Notes: generated from the letters alone by a model not told the origin. 64,000 nucleotides of DNA from Flaveria trinervia (GCA_025506515.1 CM046458.1:41892231-41956230); one strand, 5' to 3'; positions 1 through 11,706 are shown, counted from the first letter of the stretch. Made by a program: numbers and translations.

Positions 1-487
1 TTCCTTCAACAGTTTGAGAAAACTTTTGATATGGGGTTGAGTTTGGTCGGGGTTTGAGATATGTCCGGTTGGGTGAAGACTCTTTCTTCGTAGATGTTTC
101 ACCTTCTTTAACAAACTTAATTGTCTTGACATTTTGAACATCTGTCACTTTCATTTTATTTGAATTTTGATGATTTACATGTTTAAGGTTCATTGAATTA
201 GACCTTTCAGGTTCTGAAGTAGACATTTGTGAACCTGACTCTAATTTAACCTTGTCAGTTTTATTACCCAAATCCTTAACATGTACCTTATTTGTTGATC
301 CCAAAGTAGAATCCTTCTGTTTAGTGACAGATTTCACAGGTTTACCCATAGAATCTAGATCACCATCTAGAGGAGTAGACACCACATGAACCTTTACTGG
401 GTTATTACTAAAGGGTCTACATTTAGTGTTCAAAAGGATGTCATGTGGTGGTGGTACTACCTTATAACCCAGACCTTCCCCGGTAAT

Positions 488-2486
488 CTATTCTTTCACT
501 AGGCTCTGAACGATGTGAGAAGAACTTGCCAAACTGTGCAATTTTTGTTTTAATGAATCAACTTCGACTTGCAAAACTGCTATTTCCTTTTTAGTTTCCT
601 CCAAAAAATTTAAATAGAACTTGATGTCATTTGATTGATTTAAGTCAACAACCTCGGTTTCCCTTAGTTGTTTCCCCAACAGTTCTATCTTTTCTTTGAA
701 GCTACACTTATTTTGTTTTAAAACACGATTTGCTTCAATATAGAGTTGTAAATCATTTACTAGATTATCATTATGTTCTAATAACCTAGCAAATTTTAAA
801 TCAATTATTTCCTTAAATTTATCATGATCAGTGCATGCATGTTTTTCAAATAATTCGTCTTTAGAACATACCTGAGCAGAACTAAACGAATCAGCCATCA
901 AAGCACTGAGTTCTGCTTGAACCAAATGATCAACAACATCCATAGTTTCTTCGATATCTAAAAGTGTATGCTCAGCTATGATGTCTCCTTCACTTGCCGA
1001 TCCATCATCTAATGTATCAACCAAGGCAATATTTGATTCACCCTGAGAAATGAATCGGAAGGACCAGTCTTGTCCTTCATCACCTTGAGCAACCAAAGCC
1101 ATAGAATCTTTACTTGAAGATGAAGCTCCAATCTTATCCTTGTCTTGTCGGTTGAATGTAGGAAAAGGATTTCCATTGCCAGCTTTCTTTGGCTTTACGC
1201 ACTCACGTTTGAAGCGCCCCTTTTCACCATAATTAAAACACGTGACTTTGGTTTTGTCAAATCTAAATGTTGTATCTTTTGTTGCAACCAAATTTTTTCC
1301 CGTCTTTTCACAAACTTCTTGCCTCTTCTCACAGCACTAGCCAAGGCCCACATAATATCCATGCGTTCTAGCTCAGTTTCATCAACTTGCTCGTAGTCTT
1401 CGTCAACAAGATGACAGTTTCCAATCTTACTAGCAACTAATCCATCATAAGATTGAACAAAAATAGCTAGAAGATCCATGTTCTCTTTGGCAACTTCCAC
1501 GGTGTCAGTTCTGAGATTCTCGATCTTCAACTTGGTAGTATTTGCCTCAGGAACTATGTAATGGGTTCCAGATGACCCTGACGTTTCGGTCCCTCGTGCA
1601 CTGCTTTAGGAAGGAGCAAAAGAGCTAGACACAAATGTTGTTTGTAGCGGTGCACCTGAAGCAGTCAGAGTTGGAACTGAATTGTATAGTGTAGGATTCT
1701 AAACATCGGATCCTTTCTTTGCCTCTTATTTCATACGTAGTTCTTCCTCCCTTAACTTCAAAATGAAATCATTTATGTCTAAAGTAGCAAGAGTGTCGTT
1801 TTGTCTTAGATTAGACATAAATGAATCCCATTTGTCTGGCAGACCATTAGCAAAACTACAGACTTTATCTTCCATGGATGTGGTCACGCCATGAGTGTGC
1901 AACTCACACAACAGATGATAGAATCAATCGATGATATCATCCAAGCTCTCATTCCCAATCGAAGAAAAATTGTCAAATTCCCTCTTAAGAGTTTTAGCCT
2001 TCAATGCTTTTAGAGTTGAGTTTCCTTCGTATCTCTTCTCCAAGGCTTCCCATAATTTCTTAGACTGCTTGTTCTTAGAGAACTGATGAAATATGTCCTT
2101 AGGAATAAACTGAGTCAACAAGGCATAAGCTTTCTTTTTAGCATTATGTAAAGTCTTCTAGGATTCACTCATTTCTCCCAAATTCAGTTTATCTCCATTA
2201 GCATTGACTGGTACCGTTAACCAGTCTCAATGGATGTCCAAAGGTTTGGGTCAACTCCATTCAAGTAGATTTAAAACCGCAATTTCCATTGTGGGTAATC
2301 ATCCAAAGTTAATAGCTTTGGCGGTTTGTTGTGGTTTCCAATATCATTTTCCAGAAGTAGAAGATTCTGGAGATGTGAGTCCTTTCCAGCAGTGAATGCA
2401 GCAAACTGATCTTGCATTGCTTTAGACTTGGTAAACTTAGAACAGGACATATTCACTCGTTCGAAAGTGCTATGCGAATATGTCAC
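488..2486 (-). pseudogene. gag: Copia gag, unit 1, broken
   Basis: Read from 2486 down to 488. The N-terminal part has LTLDDYPQWKLRF, then the gag-polypeptide (UBN2-type) core with FHQFSKNKQSKKLWEALEKRYEG and FANGLPDKWDSFMSNL, a long acidic linker, and a zinc-knuckle remnant CFNYGEKGRFKREC. The second cysteine and the histidine of the CCHC knuckle are replaced by Y and R, so RNA packaging function is probably lost. A coiled-coil-like tail follows. At least four stops or frameshifts divide it. The family (Ty1-copia gag) is clear; the lineage is not assigned. Confidence 0.8.
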
Positions 2487-2882
2487 TTGTACGAATGAAG
2501 GATACGAATGAATTCAATCGTGTGATTGGATTCAGTCGTGCGAAATAGCAGGAAGATTGTAATCAACTGACTGGAGTTTCTTAGCCGTGAGAGACACGAC
2601 TGAGTTCAGTCCTACGAATGAGTGTATACGAATGGGTTTGGTCGTACGAATGGTCCAATCGTGCGACTGAAGGCTGCTGTGCATGAAAATGGAATATTTT
2701 GAACACTTTGACACAAAATACGAATTTTCAAGAAACCCTAATGTGTCGTTTGATGAACAATTGAAACTTTAACACATGCAAACATCAAAAATACTTTTTG
2801 AAGCAAAAAGGAGACTCTTTTGAATGAAAACGTTGATTTTAACACCAAATCCAATTGAATCCATGCAAAATCATGAGCCTAT

Positions 2883-2894
2883 GCTCTGATACCA
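2883..2894 (-). other. Primer-binding site, unit 1
   Basis: TGGTATCAGAGC on the minus strand, complementary to the 3' end of initiator methionine tRNA, the usual Copia primer. It follows the LTR end after a 2-base spacer. Confidence 0.85.
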
Positions 2895-2896
2895 CG

Positions 2897-3388
2897 TGTT
2901 AGGACCGTTTTCGTACGGAGTACTATAGGATTCTGTGTGAGACCAGATCATATAGTGTGGAATCCTATTTGATTGGCGATCCAATCAGTGAGAATGACAA
3001 CTTGATCGATCTAACGATGAAACAAACGTTAACAACTTATAAGAAATCGATCAGGACGAACTATGAAGTTGGATTGGCTGTTTAGGACGCTCTGGACGGC
3101 TAGGGTTTGTAAATATTCAAAGTCTCAGTTTTCCACGCATTATGTCGTATTTATACGTTTGTAGTTTACACTCGTACGCGTGAACCATTAGCATGGTTCA
3201 GTCATGCGACTGACTCATGCGGATGATTCATACGCACGACTGAATCAATCTTATGTCTAAGTCATACGACTGATCCAGTCTCCTGGTTCAGTCATGTGAC
3301 TGGTCCATAAGTATGATTCATTCATGTGTATGGTCCATAACTTTGGTCCATAAGTACGATTCATTCACGCGTATGGTCCATAAGTATA
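2897..3388 (-). repeat. Copia LTR fragment, unit 1
   Basis: On the minus strand it ends in CCTAACA two bases before the PBS. The 5' part of the LTR is missing because it joins the unit 2 protease sequence at about 3388. A TATAAATA box lies at 3148-3155 (minus). Many short inverted motifs around CAGTCGTGCGACTG are present. Confidence 0.75.
3148..3155 (-). promoter_or_regulatory. TATA box in unit 1 LTR
   Basis: TATAAATA on the minus strand, at the same relative place in all three LTR copies (also 7170-7177 and 11451-11458). This is the expected U3 promoter position upstream of R. Activity is not known. Confidence 0.45.
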
Positions 3389-3600
3389 GTTGACCTTGTC
3401 AATCTTCACTTTCTCATTTCCTACTTCGCCTTTAGTGGTGATGTAACCTCCTTTATTCCCAGCGAATGATACATGTACCCTTTAATTTACTTGACATTGA
3501 AAAGGAGAGACAAATTCCTAGTCATGTACCTAGACTCCCCACTATCAATAATCCAGTTATTACTGATAGCGTTGTTGCGGACACCCTGCACATACAAAGG
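3389..3600 (-). pseudogene. Copia protease-region start, unit 2, truncated
   Basis: Same truncated protease segment as at 7398-7607, ending at the identical KIDKVNY-to-LTR junction but with extra stops and substitutions. The shared breakpoint shows that the junction was copied with the unit. Confidence 0.7.
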
Positions 3601-4186
3601 AATGATTAGTTCAGGTGTGGGACCCAAGCCTTAACTGGCTTTGGTGTCCTAGAGGTATCACACATTACGAACTCAACCCACTATCCTTCAGAGAATGAGG
3701 TCACATCTTTCTTCCTTTTGTTCTCACTATCAGACACAATACCTGATTTTTCCTTCCATAAACCAGTTTTGTGTAAGGCCTTTTATGGTAAACAGACGAC
3801 TGGCTTATGGTTTAAACTTTAGGTTCACTAATAATCTTAGGTGTAACCCAAGGAGAAGTATTAGATCTAATTTTACAAAAACTTCGTTTTTCATTAAAAA
3901 GTTAAATTTTCTTTTTAGGTTTATGATAATAAGGACAATTTGGAGAGATATGTCCTCGTTCTCCACAACTGTAGCAGGATCATCCTTCAACAGTTTGAGA
4001 AAAGTTATGATGTGGGGTTGAGTTTGGTCGGGGTTTGAGATATGTCCGGTTGGGTGAAGACTCTTTCTTTGTAGATGTTTTACCTTCTTTAACAAACTTA
4101 AATGTTTTGACATTTTGAACATTTGTCACTTTCATTTTATTTGAATTTTGATTATTTACACGTTTAAGGTTCATTGGATTAGACCT

Positions 4187-6470
4187 TTAAGGTTCTGAAG
4201 TAGATGTTTTTGAACCTGACTCTAATTTAACCTTTTCAGTTTTATCACCCAAATCCTTAACATGTGCCTTATTTGTTGCTCCAAAAGTAGAATACTTCTG
4301 TTTAGTGATAGATTTCACAGGTTTACCCGTAGAATCTGGATCACTAACTAGAGAAGTAGACGCCACATGATCCTTTACTGGGTTATTATTAATTGGTCTG
4401 CATTTAGTGTTTAAAAGGATTTCATGTGGTGGCGATACTACCTTATAACCCAGACCTTCCCCGGTAATCCGTTCTTTCACTAGCATCTGAACGATGTGAG
4501 AAGAACTTGCCAAACTGTGAATTTTTCTGTTTTAATGATTCAACTTTGACTTGCAAAACTTCTTTTTCCTTTTTAGTTTCCTTCAAACAATTTAAATAGA
4601 ACTTGATGTCATTTGATTGATTTAAGGCAACAACGTTAGTTTCCCTTAGTTGTTTCCCCAATAGTTCTATCTTTTCTTTGATGCTACACTCATTTTGTTT
4701 TAAAACACGATTTGCTTCAGTGTAGAGTTGTAACTCATTACTAAATTATCAATATGTTCTAATAACCTAGAATATTTTAAAATAATGATTTCCCTAAATT
4801 TATGACATTCAGTACATGCATGTTTTTCAAATAATTCGTCTTCAGAACATACCTGAGTAGAACTAGAGGAACCAGTCATCAAATCAGTGTTAGACTCTTC
4901 GGTGACTAGAGATTCTGAATTTTTAGCACTGAGCTCTGCTTCAACCAAATGATCAACAACATCCATAGTTTCTTCGATATCTAAAAGTGTATGCTCAGCT
5001 ATGATGTCTCCTTCACTTGCCGATCCATCATCTAATGTATCAACCAAGGCAATATTTGATTCACCCTGAGAAATGAATCGGAAGGACCAGTCTTGTCCTT
5101 CATCACCTTGAGCAACCAAAGCCATAGAATCTTTACTTGAAGATGAAGCTCCAATCTTATCCTTGTCTTGTCGGTTGAATGTAGGAAAAGGATTTCCATT
5201 GCCAGCTTTCTTTGGCTTTATGCACTCACGTTTGAAGCGCCCCTTTTCACCATAATTAAAACACGTGACTTTGGTTTTGTCAAATCTAAATGTTGTATCT
5301 TTTGTTGCAACCAAATTTTTTCCCGTCTTTTTCACAAACTTCTTGCCTCTTCTCACAGCACTAGCCAAGGCCCACATAATATCCATGCGTTCTAGCTCAG
5401 TTTCATCAACTTGCTCGTAGTCTTCGTCAACAAGATGACAGTTTCCAATCTTACTAGCAACTAATCCATCATAAGATTGAACAACAATAGCTAGAAGATC
5501 CATGTTCTCTTTGGCAACTTCCACGGTGTCAGTTCTGAGATTCTCGATCTTCAACTTAGTAGTATTTGCCTCAGGAACTATGTAATGGGTTCCAGATGAC
5601 CCTTACGTTTTGGTCCCTCATGCACTGCTTTAGGAAGGAGCAAAAGAGCTAGACACAAATGTTGTTTGTAGCGGTGCACCTGAAGCAGTCGGAGTTGGAA
5701 CTGAATTGTATAGTGTAGGATTCTAAACATCGGATCCTTTCTTTGCCTCTTATTTCATACGTAGTTCTTCCTCCCTTAACTTCAAAATGAAATCAATTAT
5801 GTCTAAAGTAGCAAGAGTGTCATTTTGTCTTAGATTAGACACAAATGAATCCCATTTGTCTGGCAGACCATCAGCAAAACTAGAGACTTTATCTTCCATG
5901 GATGTGGTCACGCCATGAGTGTGCAACTCACACAACAGATGATAGAATCGATCGATGATATCATCCAAGCTCTCATTCCCAATCGAAGAAAAATTGTCAA
6001 ATTCCCTCTTAAGAGTTTTAGCCTTTAGTGCTTTCAGAGTTGAGTTTCCTTCGTATCTCTTCTCCAAGGCTTCCCATAATTTCTTAGACTGCTTGTTCTT
6101 AGAGAACTGATGAAATCTGTCCTTAGGAATAAACTGAGCCAAAAAGGCATAAGCTTTCTTTTTAGCATTATGCAAAGTCTTCTGGGATTCACTCATTTCT
6201 CCAAATTCAGTTATCTCCATTAGCATTGACTGGTACCGTTAACCAGTCTCAATGGATGTCCAAAGGTTTGGGTCAACTCCATTCAAGTAGATTTCAAAAC
6301 GCAATTTCCATTATGGGTAATCATCCAAAGTTAACAGCTTTGGCGATTTGTTGTGGTTTCCAATCTCATTTTCCAGAAGTAGAAGATTCTGGAGACGTGA
6401 GTCCTTTCCAGTAGTGAATGTAGCAAACTGATCTTCCATTGCTTTAGACTTGGTAAACTTAGAACAAGAC
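4187..6470 (-). pseudogene. gag: Copia gag, unit 2, broken
   Basis: Main open segments are 6226-5750 (UBN2-type core with the longest open stretch of the three units), 5554-4700 (linker plus knuckle) and 4661-4187 (coiled tail). The knuckle carries the same two losses as unit 1, CFNYGEKGRFKREC, which ties units 1 and 2 together. The expected first methionine is replaced at the position aligned with unit 1, and a stop sits before 6226, so it is not translatable as one protein. Confidence 0.8.
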
Positions 6471-6905
6471 AGATTCACTCATGCGAAAGAGCTATGCAAA
6501 GGTGTCACTCGTAGGAATGAAGGATACGAATGAATTCAATCGTGCGATTGGATTCAGTCGTGCGAATGAGCAGGAAGATTGTAATCAACCAACTGGAGTT
6601 GCTTAGCCATGAGAGACACGACTGAGTTCAGTCATACGAATGAGTGTATACGAATGGGTTCAGTTGTACGAATGGTCCAATCGTGCGACTGAAGGCTGCT
6701 ATGTTTGAAAATTGGAATATTTTGAACACTTTGACACAAAACACGAAATTTCAAGAAACCCTAATCTGTCGTTTCATAAACAATTGAAACTTTAACACAT
6801 GCAAACGTCAAAAACACTTTTTGAAGCAAAAAGGTGACTGTTTTGAATGAAAACATTGATTTTAACACCGAATCTAATTGAATCCATGAAAAATCACAAG
6901 CATAT

Positions 6906-6917
6906 GCTCGGATACCA
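6906..6917 (-). other. Primer-binding site, unit 2 (one mismatch)
   Basis: TGGTATCCGAGC on the minus strand, one change from the canonical initiator-tRNA complement seen in unit 1. Confidence 0.75.
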
Positions 6918-6919
6918 CT

Positions 6920-7397
6920 TGTTAGCACCATTTTCGTACTGAGTACTACTGGATTCTGCTTGAGCCCAAATCAAATAGTGCAGAATCCTATTTGATTAGC
7001 GATCCAATCAGTGTGAACGACAACTTGATCGGTCTAACGATGAAACAAACGTTAAGAACTGATTAGAAATCGATCAGGACGAACTATGAAGTTAGATTGG
7101 CTGTTAGGACGCTCTGGACGGCTAGGGTTTGTAAGTATTCAAAGTCTCAGGTTTCCACGAGTTATGTGGTATTTATAAGTTTGTAGTTTTCATTCGTACG
7201 CCTGAACCATTAGCATGGTTCAGTCGTGCGATTGACTCATGCGGATGATTCATACGCACGACTGAATCAATCTTATGTCTAAGTCATACGACTGATCCAG
7301 TCTCTTGGTTCATTTGTGCGACTGGTCCAAAAGTATGATTCATTCATGCGTATGGTCCATAAGTATGATTCATTCATGCGTATGGACCATAAGTATA
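6920..7397 (-). repeat. Copia LTR fragment, unit 2
   Basis: Same structure as the unit 1 copy; it joins the unit 3 protease sequence at about 7397, at the same LTR position. TATAAATA lies at 7170-7177 on the minus strand. Confidence 0.75.
7170..7177 (-). promoter_or_regulatory. TATA box in unit 2 LTR
   Basis: TATAAATA on the minus strand, conserved between the three LTR copies. Confidence 0.45.
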
Positions 7398-7607
7398 GTT
7401 GACCTTGTCAATCTTCACTTTCTTGTTTCCTACTTCGCCTTGAGCGGTGATGTAACCACCTTTATTCCCAGCGAATGATACATGTCCCCCTTTAATTTTC
7501 TTGACATTAAAAAGGAGAGACGAATTCCCGGTCATGTGCCTAGACTCCCCACTATCAATAATCCAAGTATTAGTGATAGCGTTGTAGCGGACACCCTGCA
7601 CATACAA
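7398..7607 (-). pseudogene. Copia protease-region start, unit 3, truncated
   Basis: Encodes the retropepsin segment WIIDSGESRHMTGNSSLLF with the DSG catalytic triplet, then GGHVSFAGNKGGYITAQGEV and KIDKVNY, where it runs into LTR sequence of unit 2. The rest of pol is absent. Upstream minus-strand segments near 7985-8185 (KRVNNQNSNKMKVTDVQNV) link it to the gag tail. Confidence 0.75.
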
Positions 7608-8428
7608 AGGAATTGATTAGTTCAGGTATGGGACCCAAGCCTTAACTGGCTTAGGTGTCCCAGAGGTATCACATATTATGAAGTCAAGCCACTATCCTTC
7701 AGAGGATGAGGTCACATCTTTCTCCTTTTGTTCTCACTATCAGACACAATACCTGATTTTTCCTTCCATAAACCAGTTTTGTGTAAGGCTTATTTATGGT
7801 AAACAGACGACTGGCTTATGGTTTAAACTTTAGGTTCACTAATAATCTTAGGTGTAACCCTTGGAGAAGTAATAGATCTAATTTTAAAAAAACTTCGTTT
7901 TTCATCAAAAAGTTCAACTTTCTTTTTAGGTGTCTGATAATAAGGACAATTTGGAGAGATATGTCCTCGTTTTTCACAACTGTATCAGGATATTCCTTTA
8001 ACAGTTTGAGAAAACTTGTGATGTGGGGTTGAGTTTGGTCGGGGTTTGAGATATGTCCGGTTGGGTGAAGACTCTTTCTTCATAGATGTTTCACCTTCTT
8101 TAACAAACTTGATTGTCTTGACATTTTGAACATCTGTCACTTTCATTTTATTTGAATTTTGATTATTTACACGTTTAAGGTTCATTGGATAGACCTTTAA
8201 GGTTCTGAAGTAGATGTTTGTGAACCTGACTCTAATTTAACCTGTCAGTTTTATCACCCAATCCTTAACATGTGCCTTATTTGTTGATCCCAAAGTAGAA
8301 TCCTTCTATTTAGTAAGAGATTTCACAGGTTTACCCGTAGAATCTGGATCACTAACTAGAGGAATAGACACCACATGATCTTTACTGGGTTATTATTAAT
8401 TGTTCTAAATTTAGTGTTCAAGAGGAGT

Positions 8429-10450
8429 TCATGGTGGTGGCGGTACTACTTTATAACCCAGACCTTCCCGGTATTCTGTTCTTTCACTAGCATCTGAACG
8501 ATGTGAGAAGAACTTGCCAAACTGTGAATTTTTTTGTTTTAATGATCCAACTTTGACTTGCAAAACTTCTTTTTCCTTTTTAGTTTCCTCCAAACAATTT
8601 AAATTGAACTTGATGTCATTTGATTGATTTAAGGTAACAACCTCGGTTTCCCTTAGTTGTTTCCCCAACAGTTCAATCTTTTCTTTGAAGCTACACTCAT
8701 TTTGTTTTAAAACATGATTTGCTTCAGTGCAGAGTTGTAAATCATTTACTAGATTATCAATATGTTCTAATAACCTAGAAAATTTTAAATCAATGCTTTC
8801 CTAAATTTATCACATTTAGTACATACATGTTTTTCAAATAATTCGTCTTCAGAACATACCTGAGTAGAACTAAACAATCAGTCATCAAAGCAGTGTCAGA
8901 CTCTTCAGTGACTGGAGATTTTGAATTTGTAGCACTGAGCTCTGCTTCAACCAAATGATCAACAACATCCATAGCTTCTTCGATATCTAAAAGTGTATGC
9001 TCAGCTATGACGTCTCCTTCATTTGCCGATCCATCATCTAATGTATCAACCAAGGCAAATTTGATTCACCCTTAGAAACGAATCGGAAGGACCAGTCTTG
9101 TCCTTCATCACCTTGAGCAACCAAAGCCTTAGAATCTTTACTTGAAGATGAATCTCCAATCTTATCCTTGTCCTGTCGGTTGAGTATAGGAAAAGGATTT
9201 CCATTACTAGTTTTCTTTGGCTTTATGAATTCACGTTTGAAGTGCCCCTTTTCACCACAATTAACACACGTGACTTTGGTTTTGTCAAATCCAAAGTTGT
9301 ATCTTTTGTTGCAACCGAATTTTGTCCCGTCGTTTTCACAAACTTCTTGGCTCTTCTCACAGCACTAGCCAAGGCCATATAATATCCATGCGTTCTAGCT
9401 CAGTTTCATCAACTTGCTCGTAGTACTCGTCAGCAAGATGATAGTTTCCAATCTTACCAGCAACTAATCCATCATAAAATTGAACACAAATAGCTAGAAG
9501 ATCCATGTTCTCTTTGGCAACTTCCACGGTGACATTTCTAAGATTCTCTGTCTTCAACAAGGTAGTATTTGCCTCAGGAACTATGTAATGGGTTCCAGAT
9601 GACCCTGACGTTTTGGTTCCTGATACACTGCTTTGGGAAGGAGCAGAAGAGCTAGACAAAATGTTGTTTGTAGCGGTGCACCTGAAGCGGTCAGAGTTGG
9701 AACAGAATTGTATAATGCAGCATTCTGAACATAGGATTCTTTCTTTGACTTGTATTTCATATGTAGTTCTTCCTCGCTTAACTTCAAAATGAAATCATTT
9801 ATGTCTAAAGTAGCAAGAGTGTCGTTTTGTCTCAGATTAGACACAAATGAATCCCATTTGTCTAGCAGACCATCACACAACTAGAGACTTTATTCCATGG
9901 ATGTGGTCACGCCTTGAGTGTGCAACTCACTCATCAGATGATAGAATCGATCGATGATATCATCCAAGCTCTCATTCCCAATCAAAGAAAAATTATCAAA
10001 TTCCTCTTAAGAGCTTTAGCCTTCAGTGCTTTCAGAGTTGAGTTTCCTTCGTATTTCTTTTCCAAGGCCTCCCATAATTTCTCAGACTGCTTGTTCTTGG
10101 AGAACTGATGAAATATGTCCTTAGGAATAGACTGAGTCAACAAGGCATAAGCTTTCTTTTCAGCATTATGAAAAGTCTTCTAGGATTCACACATTCCTCC
10201 CAAATTCAATTTAAATCCTTTAGCACTGACTGGTACCGTGTAACCAGTCTCAATGGATGTCAAAAGGTTTGGGAACCCCTTTCAAGTAGATTTCACACCG
10301 CAATTTCCATTGTGGGTAATCATCCAAAGTTAACAGCTTTGGCGGTCTATGTGGTTTCCAATCTCATTTTCCAGAAGTAGAAGATTCTGGAGACGTGAGT
10401 CCTTTCCAGTAGTGAATGCAGCAAACTGGTCTTCCATTGCTTTAAACATG
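8429..10450 (-). pseudogene. gag: Copia gag, unit 3, broken
   Basis: Fragments at 9880-9581, 9659-9357, 9053-8790 and 8668-8429 match units 1 and 2 but are interrupted more often. The knuckle reads CVNCGEKGHFKREF: the C-C-H part is kept and the last cysteine is F, unlike units 1 and 2. It is the most diverged unit and fits an older duplication. Confidence 0.75.
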
Positions 10451-10597
10451 GTAAACTTAGAACAGGATAGATTCACTCATGCGAATGAGCTATGCGAATG
10501 AGTCACTCGTGCGAATGAAGGAAACGAATGAATTCAATCATTCGATTGGATTCAGTCATGCGAATGAGCAGGATAATTATAATCAAATGACTGGAGT

Positions 10598-11131
10598 TGT
10601 TTAGCTGTGCGAATAAGAGACTTGACTAAATTCAGTCGTACGATCGTGCGACTGAAGGCTGCTGTGTTTGAAAAATCGAATATTTTGAACACTTTGACAC
10701 AAAACACGAATTTTCCATAAACCCTAATCTGTCGTTTGATGAACAATTGAAACTTTAACACATGCAAATGTCAAAAACACTTTTTGAAGCAAAAAGGTGA
10801 CTCTTTTGAATGAACCCAATTCAAATTGCAGACTAGCTGATATTTCTATCAGTTAATGAAAGAGCCCAATGCTTGCTTAGCCGTGCAAATGAGAGACATG
10901 ACCGAGTTCTGCCATACGAATGAGTGTATATGAATGGGTTCAGTCGTATGAATGGTCCAATCATGCGACTAAAGGCTACTTTGTTTGAAAAATCGAATAT
11001 TTTAAACACTTTGACACAAAACATGAATTTTCCAGAAACCCTAGTCTGTCGTTTGATGAACAATTGAAACTTTAACACATGCAAATGTGAAAAACACTTT
11101 TTGAAGCAAAAAGGTGACTCTTTTGAATGAA
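10598..11131 (-). repeat. Tandem duplication in the leader of unit 3
   Basis: The block 10598-10814 recurs at 10874-11131 (from TTTAGCTGTGC / CTTAGCCGTGC to CTTTTGAATGA). A 59-bp filler flanked by two CCCAAT words separates the copies. Units 1 and 2 have a single copy, which explains most of the extra length of unit 3. Confidence 0.75.
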
Positions 11132-11185
11132 AACATTGATTTTAACACCGAAACCAATTAAATCCATGCAAAATCACGAGCCTAT

Positions 11186-11197
11186 GCTCTGATACCG
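11186..11197 (-). other. Primer-binding site, unit 3 (first base changed)
   Basis: CGGTATCAGAGC on the minus strand. The change falls on the base that pairs with the tRNA 3' terminal A. Confidence 0.75.
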
Positions 11198-11199
11198 CT

Positions 11200-11706
11200 T
11201 GTTAGGACCGTTTTCGTATAGAGTACTACCGGATTCTACGTGAGACCAGGTCAAATAGTGCGGAATCCTATTTGATTGGAGATCCAATCAGTGCGAACGA
11301 CAACTTGATCGATCTAACGATGAAACAAATGTTAAGAACTAATTAGAAATCGATCAGGACGAACTATGAAGTTGGATTGGCTGTTTAGGATGCTCTGGAC
11401 GGCTAGGGTTTGTAAATATTTGAAGTCTCAGTTTTCCACGAATTATGTGATATTTATAGGTTTGTAGTTTTCATTCGTACGACTAAACCATCAGCATGGT
11501 TTAGTCGTGCGACTGACTCATGTGGATGATTCATACGCACGATTGAAGGTTCAGTCGTGCGACTGAATCAATCTTATGTCTAAGTCATACGACTGATCCA
11601 GTCTCCTGGTTTAGTTGTGCGACTAGTCCATAAGTATAATTCATTCATGCATATGGTCCATAAGTATGGTCCATTAGCATGAATAATCACCCGACTAGGT
11701 TGAACA
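11200..11706 (-). repeat. Copia LTR, unit 3, probably near full length
   Basis: It begins, as read on the plus strand, with TGTTAGGACC directly beside the PBS and extends about 50-60 bp beyond the breakpoint shared by the other two copies. The outer end is placed at GGTTGAACA (11706) because this gives TGTT...AACA termini. The target duplication could not be confirmed. Confidence 0.55.
11451..11458 (-). promoter_or_regulatory. TATA box in unit 3 LTR
   Basis: TATAAATA on the minus strand, conserved between the three LTR copies. Confidence 0.45.

Larger units (their letters stand above)
1..3388 (-). mobile_element. Array unit 1 (cut by left window edge)
   Basis: It holds the LTR fragment 2897-3388, PBS 2883-2894, leader and gag. 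Position 1 corresponds to about 3978 of unit 2, so some 590 bp of the unit, including its protease part, lie outside the window. It is closest to unit 2: the core of gag differs by about 1% by eye, the flanks by about 5-9%. Confidence 0.8.
3389..7397 (-). mobile_element. Array unit 2
   Basis: Complete 4.0-kb unit: partial protease (3389-3600), gag (about 3700-6480), leader, PBS 6906-6917 and LTR fragment 6920-7397. Both ends are the shared junction between protease coding sequence and truncated LTR. Confidence 0.8.
1..11706 (-). mobile_element. Tandem array of three partial Copia units (LTR-gag-partial PR)
   Basis: Read on the minus strand, the same block repeats three times: LTR, primer-binding site, leader, gag, start of the protease region, then directly the next LTR. 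Junctions fall near 7397 and 3388, so unit 2 is about 4.0 kb and unit 3 about 4.3 kb; unit 1 is cut by the window edge. Both junctions join the same protease position to the same interior LTR position. The simplest reading is one deletion that removed pol and the beginning of the 3' LTR, followed by unequal LTR-LTR recombination giving an L-i-L-i-L array. No RT, RNase H or integrase core is present, so the array cannot move by itself. Confidence 0.85.
7398..11706 (-). mobile_element. Array unit 3 (carries the longest LTR)
   Basis: About 4.3 kb: partial protease, gag, leader with an internal duplication (10598-10814 resembles 10874-11131), PBS 11186-11197 and an LTR that runs past the junction position used in units 1 and 2. 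It is the most diverged of the three and is probably the original 5' end of the founder element. The outer end at 11706 rests only on TGTT/AACA termini on the minus strand. Confidence 0.7.

Noticed and set aside
1145..1396. Plus-strand ORFs opposite gag (also 5168-5395, 3695-4021, 7796-8032)
   Set aside because: They mirror the conserved minus-strand gag and have no domain of their own.
2883..2894. tRNA gene
   Set aside because: TGGTATCAGAGC here and at the other PBS sites is only the complement of the tRNA 3' end; no cloverleaf surrounds it.
1..11706. CRISPR-like or satellite array
   Set aside because: Units are 4 kb with LTR, PBS and gag content; short words inside are LTR/leader repeats without regular spacers.
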